Counted from the first letter of the stretch, positions 42,409-53,660 are shown. The stretch is DNA of 64,000 bases from Spiroplasma attinicola (GCF_023509825.1 NZ_JAKQXY010000002.1:124001-188000); one strand, 5' to 3'. Made by a program: numbers and translations. Notes: generated from the letters alone by a model not told the origin.

Positions 42409-44880
42409 ATGAAAAAATTTCTTCGTAGTAGTTATTTAGCTTTCATCTTTATTCTTCTATATTTACCAATTGGTGTTTTAATGTTATTTTCTTTCAATAA
42501 CGGGTCATCAGTTCGAAATTTTAGAGGTTGAGGATTTGAAGCTTATGCTGATTTATTTAAACAAGCAGCATTATGACAATCTTTTAGTGTCACTTTAATC
42601 GTTGCTTTAATTTCAACAATTATTGCTGTTATTATTGGAACTTTTGCTGCTTTAGGATTAAGTAGTACTAATAAATTAACTCGGAATATGACTTTAACAA
42701 TTACTAATATTCCTTTGGTTAATGCTGACATTGTTACTGCTGTTTCATTAATGTTATTATTTATGGCTTTTGCTTTTAATTTTGGAATTATTACTTTGAT
42801 TTTAGCTCATATTTCTTTTAATATTCCTTATGTTATTATTACAGTCTTACCAAAAGTTAAATCAATTAGTAAAGAACAAATTGAAGCAAGTCAAGATTTA
42901 GGTGCTTCTTCTTGATATACTTTAAGAAAAGTTGTTTTACCAACTTTAAAACCAGCAATTCTTGCTGGAGCAGCAATTGCTTTTGCTATGAGTTTTGATG
43001 ACTTCATTATTTCTTACTTTACCGGTGGTAATACTGCCAATCTTTCAACTTATATTTATTCTTTAAAAAGAATTAAACCTTATATTAATGCTTTTTCAAC
43101 TTTATTAATTGTTATTATTGCCTTAGTAATCATTGGTTGAAATGGTTATAAAATCATTAAAAAACAAGTTGCCATTCGAAATGAAAGAATTATTAATGAA
43201 ACTTACCGTGATAAACGCATTAATCGTTTAGAAAAAAACTTAAATAAAAATTATTTAATATTAAATAATGTTAAAGAAATCAAAAGTACCAAAAGAAGAG
43301 CAAAAAAACAAATTTCATTCCGACCAATAACAGAACCTGAAGAATTTTATTATATTAATTTTTTTGAAAATAAAATTATCAAAAATAAAAATATTACTAA
43401 GAAAATTATTCATTTAGAAGCAAAATTAAATCAAGAACAAAATTGAGTCTATGATATTAAAAAGAAAATCACTCGTAAAAAGAAAATTAAAGAACGAGTT
43501 TCAAGAATTAGACGAGAAAAGTTTCATTTTTTACGCTGACCTTGAAAATTAATTTTTATTTCTGGTTTAGTTGTTGCTGTTTTCGCTGGCTCTCTTGCTT
43601 TTTATATTAATAGTAGTAGTTATGATTTATCAGTTGCCAATTGGGGTGAATATATTTCTCCAGAAATTCTAAAAGGATTTGAAAAAGAATACGGTGTTAA
43701 AGTAAATTACACAACTTATGAAGATAATGAAACATTATATGCAAAATTATCAACTACTAATTATGATGTTATGGTTCCAAGTGATTATATGGCAGCACAA
43801 TTAGCTAGTGAAGATCGTTTAGAACTATTAGATAAAGCTAGCATATTAAAAGATTTAGGACTTAATAGTACTTTAGAAGCAATGTTACAAGATTATCAAT
43901 TTACGATGCTTAATGGTACTGAAAAAGGTACTATTAGAAATTTAAATCAATATGCTGTGCCTTATTTCTGAGGTGATTTAGTTTTAGTTTTTAATACCGT
44001 TGCCAATCCGAATTTATTAACAGACTTAGGAATTACTAATCTTAATCAAACTAATTGAGATATTTTGCAAAAAGCAGTTAATTTAAATAAAAAAATTGTT
44101 TTAAATAGTGATATGCATAATCTCTTTATGTTAGGTTTAGTCACTTTACATTATCAAAATCAATGAGGCGAAAATAATGGTACTGGTCAATATAATCAGC
44201 AAGGTAACACTTTTGGTCATGATACTCCAGAAAAATATGTTAATGCTCATAGTAATAAAGAAATTGATGATGTTGCTAAATGACTAGAACCAATTATTCG
44301 TAATTCTAATACAAAAATTCAAAGTGATGAAATCATTGATACTGTTGCTGTTTCACAAGGATGAGATATTGCTTATATGTATAATGGTGATTTATTAGCA
44401 GCAATTAGAGAAGATTTTAATCATACTAATTACCAAATTGCTCGGCCATTTCAAGGCATTAATATGTGAAATGATGACTTAGTAATTAGTAAAAAAAGTA
44501 AACACAAAGCTTTAGCTTATAATTTTATTAAATATATTATGAAGCCAAAAGTTCAAGTTGCTTTAAGTACAGAGTTTGGTTATACTTCACCAGTTCAATC
44601 AGCAATTGATGAAGTAAGTCAACTTAATCCAAATACAATTTGGGCAGATACTTACAATCCTGGTCAAGGTCAAATTGCGCCACCAGATAATTCAGATGCT
44701 ACTGCAGGATATTATAATGGTTTATATACTCGTACTTTTGATCCTTATATGCAAGATCAATATAATAAACTATTGGCAGGACAAGGTAAAAGTAGTAGTC
44801 TTACTAGTTTAATTGTTCAATTAGCTTTTGTTTTAGTTGTTATTATTGGTTTTGTTGTTGTGATGATTTTCATTCGTTAA
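42409..44880 (+). CDS. potCD: PotCD fusion: polyamine permease joined to its binding protein
   Basis: One 823-residue protein combining PotC and PotD. Residues 1-265: six-TM permease with EASQDLGASSWYTLRKVVLP and FDDFIISYFTGG. Then a basic, charged linker (~265-375, with many K/R/N), a further membrane helix (LIFISGLVVAVFAGSLAFYI, ~380-400), and a periplasmic-binding-protein domain from ~405 (LSVANWGEYISPEILKGFEK, DVMVPSDYMAAQL). A final TM helix lies at the very C terminus (LVIQ-like, FVLVVIIGFVVVMIF). A membrane-tethered binding domain suits a cell without an outer wall. GAAAGGTATAGCAGCA precedes the ATG. Reading through the junction needs no frameshift. Confidence 0.95.
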
Positions 44881-44894
44881 ATATTAATCAATAT

Positions 44895-44927
44895 AAAAAA
44901 GAGCAAATGAATTTAATTTGCTCTTTT
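44895..44927. terminator. Bidirectional terminator after potCD
   Basis: AAAAGAGCAAAT / ATTTGCTCTTTT stem with A and T flanks, between the potCD stop and the convergent nucleotidyltransferase stop at 44929. Confidence 0.9.
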
Positions 44928-44928
44928 A

Positions 44929-45636
44929 TTATGAATTAAAATCGGTTTTAATTCGTTCTAAATCAGTTTTATCATCTAAATCTCAGAAATTATGATAATC
45001 AATTAAATAAGGTTTTAATAAAATTTGATCTTTAATACTACGATTAATCAAATATTTACCAATCATTGTTGTTTTTAAAACTTCTAATTCATCAGAATTA
45101 GTTAAATGATTAACAATTTTCTCTGCTCATTGCTGTGTAATATGCACTCATTCACTAGCTAATAAATAGTCAAAATTATTACTTTCAATAATATCAATAA
45201 TATTACCTTTAATATTTAATTGATAACTTCAGTCTTTTTTATCTGATGTTCTTTCCATTGCAGCCATAACATTATCATTAATATCATCGGTAAAACAATT
45301 ACTTTTCATCACAAAATCACCAGAAATTAAAAACAAATCATGATTAAAAATTTCTTTTGGTAATAATGTTAAAGCAAAAGCACTTTGATCTTGTAAATAA
45401 TTTTCATTATAAATGATTTTTAAATTATCATATTTATCTTGTAAGTATAAAAAGTTTTCGTGTTTATAACCGGTAATAACAATAATTTCTTGTAAATTTT
45501 TTAATTGCAATAAATTATTAATTAAATGTTCAATTAATGGTGTGCCATCAATTTTAATTAAAGATTTATGAGTTTTTTTTGTTAAAGAATGTAATCTTTT
45601 GCCTTGTCCAGCAGCAAAAATAACTGCAACTTTCAT
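44929..45636 (-). CDS. Nucleotidyltransferase of the sugar/choline-phosphate type
   Basis: Predicted NTP-transferase making a nucleotide-activated sugar or choline. 235 residues: the signature AVIFAAGQGKRLHSLTKKTH with Lys at SLIKIDGTPLIEHL, then IVITGYKHENF and DLFLISGDFVMKSN. LicC-like choline-phosphate cytidylyltransferases have this length and shape, but the motifs do not settle the substrate. It is transcribed 24 bases after leuS; AAAGATAAAAAAC precedes the ATG. Four Trp near the C terminus are TGA. Confidence 0.85.
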
Positions 45637-45660
45637 GTTTTTTATCTTTTCTCCAATAGT

Positions 45661-48099
45661 TTACTTGATAACAAAATTGACAATTTTATTAACAACACAA
45701 ATTTTCTTAATTATTTTTTTATTTGCTAAAATATTTTTGACTTTTTCGTTTTTTTCAACAATTTTTAAAGTTTCTTCACTTGTTAAGTTATTATCTACTG
45801 TCAAAATTAATTTTGTTTTACCATTAATTTGAACTGCAAGATTAACTTGTTCAGTAATTAAAGCTTTTTTATCATATTTTGGTCAATCACTATTACTAAT
45901 ACTATTTTTATTACCTAATAAAAATCATAATTCTTCACTCAAATGTGGAGCAAAAGGATTTAACAATTTTAAAAAATTGGTCAAATATTCATGATAAATT
46001 TTTGTTGCTTTATAGCAATGATTAATAAAAATCATTAATTGCGAAATTGCCGTATTAAAATCTAAATTAGCAATATCACTCGTTACTTTAGCAACAGTTT
46101 GATGATAAATATAATCAAGAATATGATCATTTTCTTTAATAACTTTTATTTGATAATCTTTATCAGTATATAAACGATAGATTCGTGTTAAAAATTTATG
46201 AATTCCAACTAAACCATTTTCTTGTCAAGGTAATGAAGCAGTAATTGGTCCCATAAACATTTCATAAACTCTTAAAGTATCAGCCCCATATTGGTTAATA
46301 ATCACATCAGGATTGATAACATTACCTCTTGATTTTGACATTTTTTCATTATTTGGTCCCAAAATCATACCTTGATTAACTAATTTTGCAAATGGTTCTG
46401 GCTTAGGCACTAACTTTAAATCATATAATACTAAGTGTCAAAAACGAGCATATAACAAATGTAATACTGCATGCTCTTGGCCACCAATATATAAATCAAC
46501 TGGTAATCAATATTTAAAACGCTTTTTAGCAATAGCACTATCAAAATCATAATAATCGCCCTGATTATTTTTTAATAGATAAGCTAAATAATATCAACAA
46601 CTACCAGCTCATTGTGGCATTGTATTAATTTCTCTTCGACCTTTAACACCATCTTTTCTTGTTACTTGTAATCACGATTGATTAGCATTAGCAAGTGGTG
46701 CTAAACCAGTTTTTGAAGGTTTAATATTATCAATTTTTGGTAATATTAATGGTAGTTCTTTTTCATCTAAAGTAGTAATAGTATTATCGTCTCAATAAAT
46801 AATTGGAAATGGTTCGCCTCAATAGCGTTGACGCGAAAATAATCAGTCTCGTAATTTATAATTAGTTTTTGGTTGCGCAATATTTAGTTTTTCTAATTTT
46901 TCTAAGACAATTTGTTTAGCATTTGCTTCACTTTTTTTATTAAGAAAGTCAGAATTAATATATACTTTTGCTCCAATAAATGCTTTTGTATGATCTTTTG
47001 TTGCAAAAATTCATGGAATGGGTAATTTATGATTTTTTGCAAAAAGAAAATCTCTTTGATCACCACAAGGAACAGCCATAATTGCTCCAGTACCATAACT
47101 ATTTAAAACATAATCACCAATTCAAATTGGAATTTGTGCTTTAGTTAAAGGATGAATTGCATAACTACCGGTAAAGATACCAGTTTTTAAAGTGTTATCT
47201 TCTTGTCGCATTAAGTTAGTTTTACTTTTTGTCTCAAGAATATACTTTTGGCCAGCATCTCAATATACTTCTGTTAACAAATGTGGCACTAAATAATGTT
47301 CGGGACTAATAACAAGAAAACTAACACCAAAAATTGTATCAATTTGTGATGTAAAAACTTTAATCGTTTGACTTTGATTTGCCACTTGAAAATTAACAAC
47401 AGCACCTTCACGCTTGCCAATTCAGTTTCTTTGTAATTCTTTCACTGAATTTGGTCAGTCAAGATTATCTAAACCTTGTAATAACTTTTCAGCATAGTGA
47501 GTAATTTTTAATACTCATTGTCGCATTGGTTTTTTAATTACAGGATGGTGACCTCGTTCGGAAACCATCTTGCCATTAAGATTTAATACTTCTTCATTTG
47601 CTAATACTGTTCCTAATTCAGGAGCAAAATTTACTTCAACATCTTCTAAACTAGCTAAACCTTGTTGGTATAACTTAATAAAAATTCATTGCGTTCAGCG
47701 ATAATATTCAGGATCAGTTGTATTAACTTCTTTAGTATAATCAAAAGAAAAACCAATTTTCTTTAATTGTTTACGAAAATTATCAATGTTTTGTTTAGTA
47801 AAAGTAGCTGGATTATTACCAGTTTTTAAAGCATATTGTTCTGCTGGTAAACCAAAAGCATCTCAACCAATTGGATGTAATACTTGATAACCTTGCATCA
47901 TTTTAGTTCGAGCAATAATATCAGTTGCACAATAACCCTTGGGATGACCAACATGTAAACCATCACCCGATGGATATGGAAACATATCTAATAAGTAAGT
48001 TTTTGGCTTGTGATGATTATCAAGATTAGTAATAAAAGTCTTTTTATCTTCTCAATATTTTTGTCACTTTTTTTCAATGTCTTTATAGGGATAACTCAT
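45661..48099 (-). CDS. leuS: Leucyl-tRNA synthetase
   Basis: Charges tRNA(Leu). 812 residues, the bacterial length. HIGH-type motif [16 protein letters not shown] is near residue 40, and KMSKS is in [15 protein letters not shown] near residue 575. The CP1 editing domain is present ([18 protein letters not shown]; the usual HDERD histidine is Gly here), unlike LeuRS of a few mycoplasmas that have lost it. It ends in a normal anticodon-binding and C-terminal domain. Trp codons are mostly TGA. TAAGGAGTAATA precedes the ATG. Confidence 0.96.
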
Positions 48100-48232
48100 T
48101 ATTACTCCTTAGTTATTTCTATAAAAATCATATCATAAATTATTTTTTTTGGTTTTAAATAAAAAGTAATTTTTACTAAAATTGAAGAATAAGAATAAAT
48201 TGGTAAAATTTTTAAATTTCCTAAAAAGAGTG

Positions 48233-48320
48233 TTGAAATGATAAAATTTTCTGATATAATTAAATTATGAATTAACAAATTTAATAATTAATTAAAAGTT
48301 CTCAATTTGAACTTTTTTTA
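48233..48320 (+). promoter_or_regulatory. Promoter and terminator-like leader hairpin of repeat protein H
   Basis: -35 TTGAAA (48233-48238), 16-base spacer, -10 TATAAT (48255-48260). Thirty-odd bases on, AAAAGTTCTCAATTTGAACTTTTTTT (48294-48320) forms a stem-loop with a T run, 75 bases ahead of the ATG. The sequence from there to the start codon (ending AGAGGTATGTATTAAAATT) also parallels the minus-strand leader at 6987-7137. Confidence 0.72.
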
Positions 48321-48394
48321 ATGAAAAACAAATACTTTGTTAATTAAATAAAATTTAAAAATTATTAACCTAATTAGAGGTATGTATTAAAATT

Positions 48395-49942
48395 ATGAAA
48401 AAAAATATTACAGAACAAAAAAAGAAAAAACTATACAAAAATTGAAAACTTTACGCTACGGCATTAGCAATCATCTTAATTGGTGCTGCTACAGGATTAG
48501 GAATTTATTTTGGAACTGCCAATCACTCTGAGATATCTAAAACAGTTTTAAATGATCTTAACACAGAAGCCATTACTGGTAGTGAAAATATGTCAGAAGC
48601 AGATGCATTTAATGCTTTTTTAGATAATAATAAAAATAAAAATCTTACTGATTTAAGAGATAGTGTTGATTTAACATTTATTAAACCAACTTATACAAGT
48701 ACAGGTTTATTAACTATTACTGCTAAAACAAATAGTAAATACACAGGAAGCATTGAAGTAACTATTACTCATCTTGAAATAACTAGTCAAGAAATTGTTA
48801 CAGCAATTAATCAAATTCAATATACAGAAAAAGTTAATTTTAAAAGTTCAATTGCTGAATTAAAAGCAACAATCGTAACTGAATTTATTGACACAAAATT
48901 AACTGGTGAAATTAAAAAAGCATACAAAGCAGATAACTTTACTTTAAATGACATTTTTAATGAAGATAATACCGGATTAACAAATGAAAATTTTGAACAT
49001 GTTGGAACTATTAATGCAAAAATTAATTACAATTACGATAATATTACAAATCAAACAACAAACTTAACAATTACAGTTGCTGAAGCTGAAATTAATGATA
49101 AATTTGAATTAAACGATGGTAATATAAATACTTTAATCCAAGCTTCAAATGATAAATTATATCTTGGAACAACTAATGGCAATGTTTGAGAAATTAATTT
49201 AAGCGATAATAAAGCTAATAAAAAATTTGAATTGAATGATGGTAATGTAAATACTTTAATCCAAGCTTCAAATGGTAAGTTGTATGCGGGAACAATTAAA
49301 AATGATGTTTGAGAAATTGATTTAGAAAATGATTCTACAGTATTAAAATTTAAAGACTATGGTGATAATTATGATACTACAGTATTAATTGAAGGAAACA
49401 ATGGTAAGTTGTATGCTGGAACTGGGATTGGTAATGTTTATGAACTTGACTTAGAAACAAATCAAATCTATAAATATCGTCTTGAAGATTGAGGCAATGT
49501 AAACGGTTTACTTCAATCTGAAAATGGTAAGTTGTATGCTGGAACAACTGAAGGAAAAATATGAGAAATTGATTTAGAAACTCAAACAAATAAAATCCTA
49601 GTTGATAATGGCAGAGATAATGCTATTTTAGATATGAAAGAAATTGAAGCTAATAAACTAGTTTTAACATCAAAAGATAAAGTTTATCAGTTTGATCTAA
49701 ATACTAATGAACTATCAGAAATAATTAATTTAGAAGATGGAGAAATATTCGCTTTAGTTGAAGGTTCAAATAAAGAATTATATGTTTCAACAGTAAATGG
49801 TAATATTTATGAACTTGACTTAGTAAAACATGAAATAAAAAATAAGTATGAAATAAATACTTCAGTATATTCATTAATAATTATTGACAAAAAGATTTAT
49901 GCTGGTACAAAAACTAGTGTTTGAGAATTAGCTATTGTCTAA
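48395..49942 (+). CDS. Repeat protein H: anchored, type 1 + type 2 units and a seven-blade propeller (515 aa)
   Basis: Unknown function. MKKNITEQKKKKLYKNWKL, glycine-rich helix (IILIGAATGLGIYFG), no lipobox. One type 1 unit (GSENMSEADAFNAFLDNNKN) resembles that of gene G, and one type 2 unit follows (QEIVTAINQIQYTEKVNF to INAKINYNYDNITNQ). The C-terminal ~290 residues hold seven units of ~40 with the pattern (N)GKLYAGT..GNVWEIDLE.., which predicts a closed seven-blade beta-propeller facing outward (inference). From codon ~112 to the stop the gene is ~98% identical to the gene at 51403. AGAGGTATGTATTAAAATT precedes the ATG. Trp in WEI are TGA. Confidence 0.88.
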
Positions 49943-49945
49943 ACT
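48728..49945 (+). repeat. Long direct repeat, copy 1
   Basis: About 1.2 kb matching 52240-53457 at a constant offset of 3512 bases with no insertion or deletion and roughly 20 substitutions by eye. It covers the end of the type 1 unit, the type 2 unit, the whole propeller and the stop codon. The last ~300 bp are almost unchanged. Confidence 0.92.
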
Positions 49946-49969
49946 TTATTAATCAATTTAATTACTTAT

Positions 49970-50011
49970 AAAAATAGTGATAATGAGAAATTCATATATC
50001 ACTATTTTTTA
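49970..50011 (+). terminator. Intrinsic terminator after repeat gene H
   Basis: AAAAATAGTGATA / TATCACTATTTTTT stem with a longer loop containing ATGAGAAATTCATA, T run after. Confidence 0.85.
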
Positions 50012-50109
50012 TTTTTTCAAAAATCGATCTGAAGCAAATTTTAAGTGCTTTAAGCAAGCATTTTCCTGACACTTACAATCTAATAACTACAGAGTAGTTT
50101 TTAATTAAT

Positions 50110-51102
50110 TTACAAATAATATCTCTTTAAACTACGATAAAGAATTGGAGTTAATAGTTGAATGACTGGATAAGTAAAAAGAAAAATATTAATAAAGTTA
50201 TAAATTAAAGCATATCAAATCGCACTATAACCAGTTCAAATATTATTAGGAAAAAATGTTGTTCATAAAAAATAACCTGATAAAAATTGACAAAAATATA
50301 TTAATAATAAAACTAAAAAACAATGATAAAAATAAGTAAGATAAGTAAAAAGAGATTTTTTACCATTAAAAGGAGAAGGAAAAAAAGCAACAATCGCTGG
50401 GATAGTCATCGGTAAAAAGTAATCTAAAATAAAACTTCAAGGACTAATAATATTACTTGCTGGAATAAATAATAATGTCATTAAAGCGCTAATAAAACCA
50501 GTTAATCAGCCATGTAAAAATGAAATTAAAAAACTAATTAAAATTAAAGGTAGATATTTAATTCCTAAACCACCACCAAAAGGTAAATGTGGTAATAAAT
50601 TTTCTTCAATAAAACTAAAAATAATTGTTAAAGCACAAAAAAAAGCAATCAAAACATAATCAATCGTTAATCACTTTTTAATTCCTAGATTTCTTTTAAA
50701 ATTAGCAAAATAATTTTTTGCTTTCAAAGTAAAATTTTTATTTTGATAGCAGTTGTTAATTACAAATCAACTACCATAAAAATTCAATGTTGAAAATACT
50801 AACAATAAACTAAGAAAAAAATTATCATTAATTGCTAAAATTCAATCCTTTTGAAAACTAATCATTGTTCATAAACTAGCAATAATGATAATTAAAGTTA
50901 GAATTAATAATAAAAAAATTTTTAAAGCAAAAAATGTTCAATTATTACTAGTTTGATTAATATTAAAAATATTATTTAGTGTTTGATTATTAATAATGGT
51001 TACTGTAAAAAATAAACTTGTAAAAAGTATTATATTAAAAATACTAGTAATTTTTAATCAAAGATATTTTTGATTAGAATTTGTAATAATTTCTTTAGTC
51101 AT
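50110..51102 (-). CDS. thiT: Predicted thiamine transporter, ThiT-like, with N-terminal extension
   Basis: Membrane protein predicted to take up thiamine with an ECF module coded elsewhere. The 330-residue product is longer than ThiT (about 190). Roughly the last 200 residues carry the ThiT-like run LPFGGGLGIKYLPLILISFL, HGWLTGFISALMTLLFIP and WSFILDYFLPMTIPAIVAFF. The first ~130 residues add two or three helices. Control by the TPP riboswitch just upstream is strong independent support. AAAGGAGTTTTTA precedes the ATG. Many Trp are TGA. I see no clear terminator of its own; the hairpin at 49970-50011 may serve both strands. Confidence 0.85.
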
Positions 51103-51132
51103 TAAAAACTCCTTTATTTTTAAAATGCTAAA

Positions 51133-51222
51133 GAAGTCTAAAACTAATTAAGACTTCCTCCGTTAGGATTAACTAAATCAGGTTCTAAGGGTATTTCTCA
51201 AGCACTTGCTACCCCTGCTTAA
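51133..51222 (-). promoter_or_regulatory. TPP riboswitch with overlapping hairpin
   Basis: The minus strand carries the THI-box core: GGGGTAGCAAGTGCTTGAGA, then AATACCCTTAGAACCTGATT, TAGTTAAT and CTAACGGAGGAAG (51155-51220). The CTGAGA-like TTGAGA, ACCCTTAGAACCTGAT and CGGAGGAAG elements are the conserved TPP-binding parts. Its 3' end, GAAGTCTTAATT, also pairs with AATTAGTTTTAGACTTC (51133-51157) to form a second hairpin followed by T-rich sequence, so ligand-bound and hairpin states should exclude each other. Predicted to switch off the transporter when TPP is plentiful. Confidence 0.93.
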
Positions 51223-51325
51223 TCAAAATAAATTGAATTTATTTAATTTTAAATTTATTTTAACAAAGAAAAGTTAATTAGATAACAATTAATTAATTTA
51301 AAAAAACGAAAAATCTTCAAAAAAT

Positions 51326-51354
51326 ATGCTTTGCCCCCCCCCCCGTGATAAAAT
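51326..51354 (+). promoter_or_regulatory. Candidate phase-variable promoter with C11 tract, gene I
   Basis: -35-like ATGCTT (51326-51331), a 17-base spacer TG, eleven C (51334-51344), GTGA, then -10-like TAAAAT (51349-51354). A run of eleven C is extreme for an AT-rich genome and lies wholly between the promoter boxes. Gain or loss of C by slippage would change spacer length and hence promoter strength. The ATG is 49 bases past the -10. Confidence 0.6.
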
Positions 51355-51402
51355 ATGGTAGAAAATTAAAGCAAATATTAAACAATTGACAGGGAGAAAA
51401 AC

Positions 51403-53454
51403 ATGGCTGAAAATTTATTAAAAAATGAATTTATGTGAGAAGAACAACAAAAAAAGAAAAAACTATATAAAAATTGAAAACTTTATGCTGTAGCATTGGG
51501 AATTATCGTAATTGGATTAGGTGTTGGTTTAGGAGTAGGATTAAGTACTTCTCATAATCAACAAACAACTCCAATAAACTTAAACACTCTTAATAATGTT
51601 ATTTCAGGTAGAGAAGACATGACAGAAGAAGATGTATTTCAAGCATTTGTATCTAATTCAAAAATTACTTTAAAACAAGATAATGTTGAAATTAGTAACT
51701 TTACAAAACCAACTTATACAAATGATGGTGCATTAACTATTACTGTAAAAGAAAATAGTAAAAAATATACAGGAAGTATTACATTAACTATTAGTGCAAT
51801 CGGACAAAAAAATTTAAGTACTCTTGATCTTAAGTTTCCAACAATTCCTGGTACAGAAAATATGAACATAGAAAGTGTATTTGGAATATTTACTTACTAT
51901 AATCCAACAATTGCAAAATATGTTGAAGCTGGAACATTTACGAAACCAACTTATACAACTGATGGTTCATTAATTATTAATGCCATTAAAGATAGCAAAT
52001 ATACTGGCAATGTCACAGTTAAAATTAATGCCATTGGACAAACAAAACTAAGTGATTTAGAACTTAACATAAATCTTACAGGAACAGAAGCAATCCAAAA
52101 TGATGAAACAGGTAACATAGCATTTAATGCTTTTTTAGACGCAAATTCAACTATTAGCGACTTAAAAGATAACCTTGAAATTGGAACATTCGTAGCACCA
52201 ACTGAAACAACTGATGGTTCATTAATTATTAATGCTATAACAAATAGTAAATACACAGGAAGCATTGAAGTAACTATTACTCATCTTGAAATAACTAGTC
52301 AAGAAATTGTTACAGCAATTAATCAAATTCAATATACAGAAAAAGTTAATTTTAAAAGTTCAATTGCTGAATTAAAAGCAACAATCGTAACTGAATTTAT
52401 TGACACAAAATTAACTGGTGAAATTAAAAAAGCATACAAAGCAGATAACTTTACTTTAAATGGCATTTTTAATGAAGATAATACCGGATTAACAAATGAA
52501 AATTTTGAACATGTTGGAACTATTAATGCAAAAATTAATTACAATTACGATAATATTACAAATCAAACAACAAACTTAACAATTACAGTTGCTGAAGCTG
52601 AAATTAATGATAAATTTGAGTTAAACGATGGTAATGTAAATAGTTTAATTCAAGCTTCAAATGATAAATTATATCTTGGAACAACTAATGGCAATGTTTG
52701 AGAAATTAATTTAAGCGATAATAAAACTAATAAAAAATTTGAATTGAATGATGGTAATGTAAATACTTTAATCCAAGCTTCAAATGGTAAGTTGTATGCG
52801 GGAACAACTAATAACGATGTTTGAGAAATTGATTTAGAAAGTGATTCTACAGTATTAAAATTTAAAGACTATGGTGATAATTATGATACTACAGTATTAA
52901 TTGAAGGAAACAATGGTAAGTTGTATGCTGGAACTGGGATTGGTAATGTTTATGAACTTAACTTAGAAACAAATCAAACCTATAAATATCGTCTTGCAGA
53001 TTGGGGCAATGTAAATGGTTTACTTCAATCTGAAAATGGTAAGTTATATGCTGGAACAACTGAAGGAAAAATATGAGAAATTGATTTAGAAACTCAAACA
53101 AACAAAAACCTATTTGATAATGGCACAGATAATGCTATTTTAGATATGAAAGAAATTGAAGCTAATAAACTAGTTTTAACATCAAAAGATAAAGTTTATC
53201 AGTTTGATCTAAATACTAATGAACTATCAGAAATAATTAATTTAGAAGATGGAGAAATATTCGCTTTAGTTGAAGGTTCAAATAAAGAATTATATGTTTC
53301 AACAGTAAATGGTAATATTTATGAACTTGACTTAGTAAAACATGAAATAAAAAATAAGTATGAAATAAATACTTCAGTATATTCATTAATAATTATTGAC
53401 AAAAAGATTTATGCTGGTACAAAAACTAGTGTTTGAGAATTAGCTATTGTCTAA
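51403..53454 (+). CDS. Repeat protein I: anchored, three to four type 1 units, type 2 unit and propeller (683 aa)
   Basis: Unknown function. MAENLLKNEFMWEEQQKKKK, LYKNWKLYAVALG and a glycine-rich helix (IVIGLGVGLGVGLS), no lipobox. Type 1 units start at NNVISGREDMTEEDVF, TIPGTENMNIESVF and NLTGTEAIQNDETG; the third fuses into the shared block at codon ~280. From there to the stop it equals the 48395 gene at ~98%: one type 2 unit and a seven-blade propeller. One propeller Trp is TGG here and TGA in the other copy. ACAGGGAGAAAAAC precedes the ATG. Its promoter holds the C11 tract. Confidence 0.9.
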
Positions 53455-53457
53455 ATT
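52240..53457 (+). repeat. Long direct repeat, copy 2
   Basis: Second copy of 48728-49945, same orientation. Differences cluster in the middle (type 2 end and first four blades); the final ~300 bp code the same 96 residues in both copies. Confidence 0.92.
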
Positions 53458-53469
53458 TTATTAATCAAG

Positions 53470-53660
53470 GATTAACAAAAAAAATTACTAAAGATTTTAT
53501 TTAAAAATAACTAACACCAAGATTAATTATATAACTATGGTTCAATGACAAAAAAGAAACCAATCTAACAGTTAATGTTAATCAATATAAATTACAAGAT
53601 ATATTAAAAAATCTCCAATTTAGAAATAGTGCAACAATTCAAAAGTCAAAAAATCACTGC
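53470..53660 (+). pseudogene. Relic of a type 2 repeat
   Basis: In the 346-base gap after gene I, a frame reads FNDKKETNLTVNVNQ, matching the Q.TNLTI core that closes type 2 units. It is preceded by a remnant resembling INY..Y in another frame and followed by stops. No start or continuous frame remains, so it is a leftover piece of a deleted family member. The rest of the gap (53660-53800) holds only the promoter region of the next gene. Confidence 0.55.

Noticed and set aside
42409-44880. Separate potC and potD genes
   Set aside because: There is no stop, start or ribosome site at the junction; the reading frame continues through the linker.
44929-45636. Naming this licC
   Set aside because: Motifs show a nucleotidyltransferase but do not fix choline as the substrate, and no other lic genes are nearby.
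49377-49589. Minus-strand gene opposite the propeller
   Set aside because: It is a shadow of the blade repeats, interrupted by stops in the duplicate copy region.
51334-51344. C11 tract as a mere sequencing error
   Set aside because: It cannot be excluded, but the tract lies exactly between promoter boxes and paralogues have C-rich spacers at the same place, so it is kept as a finding.
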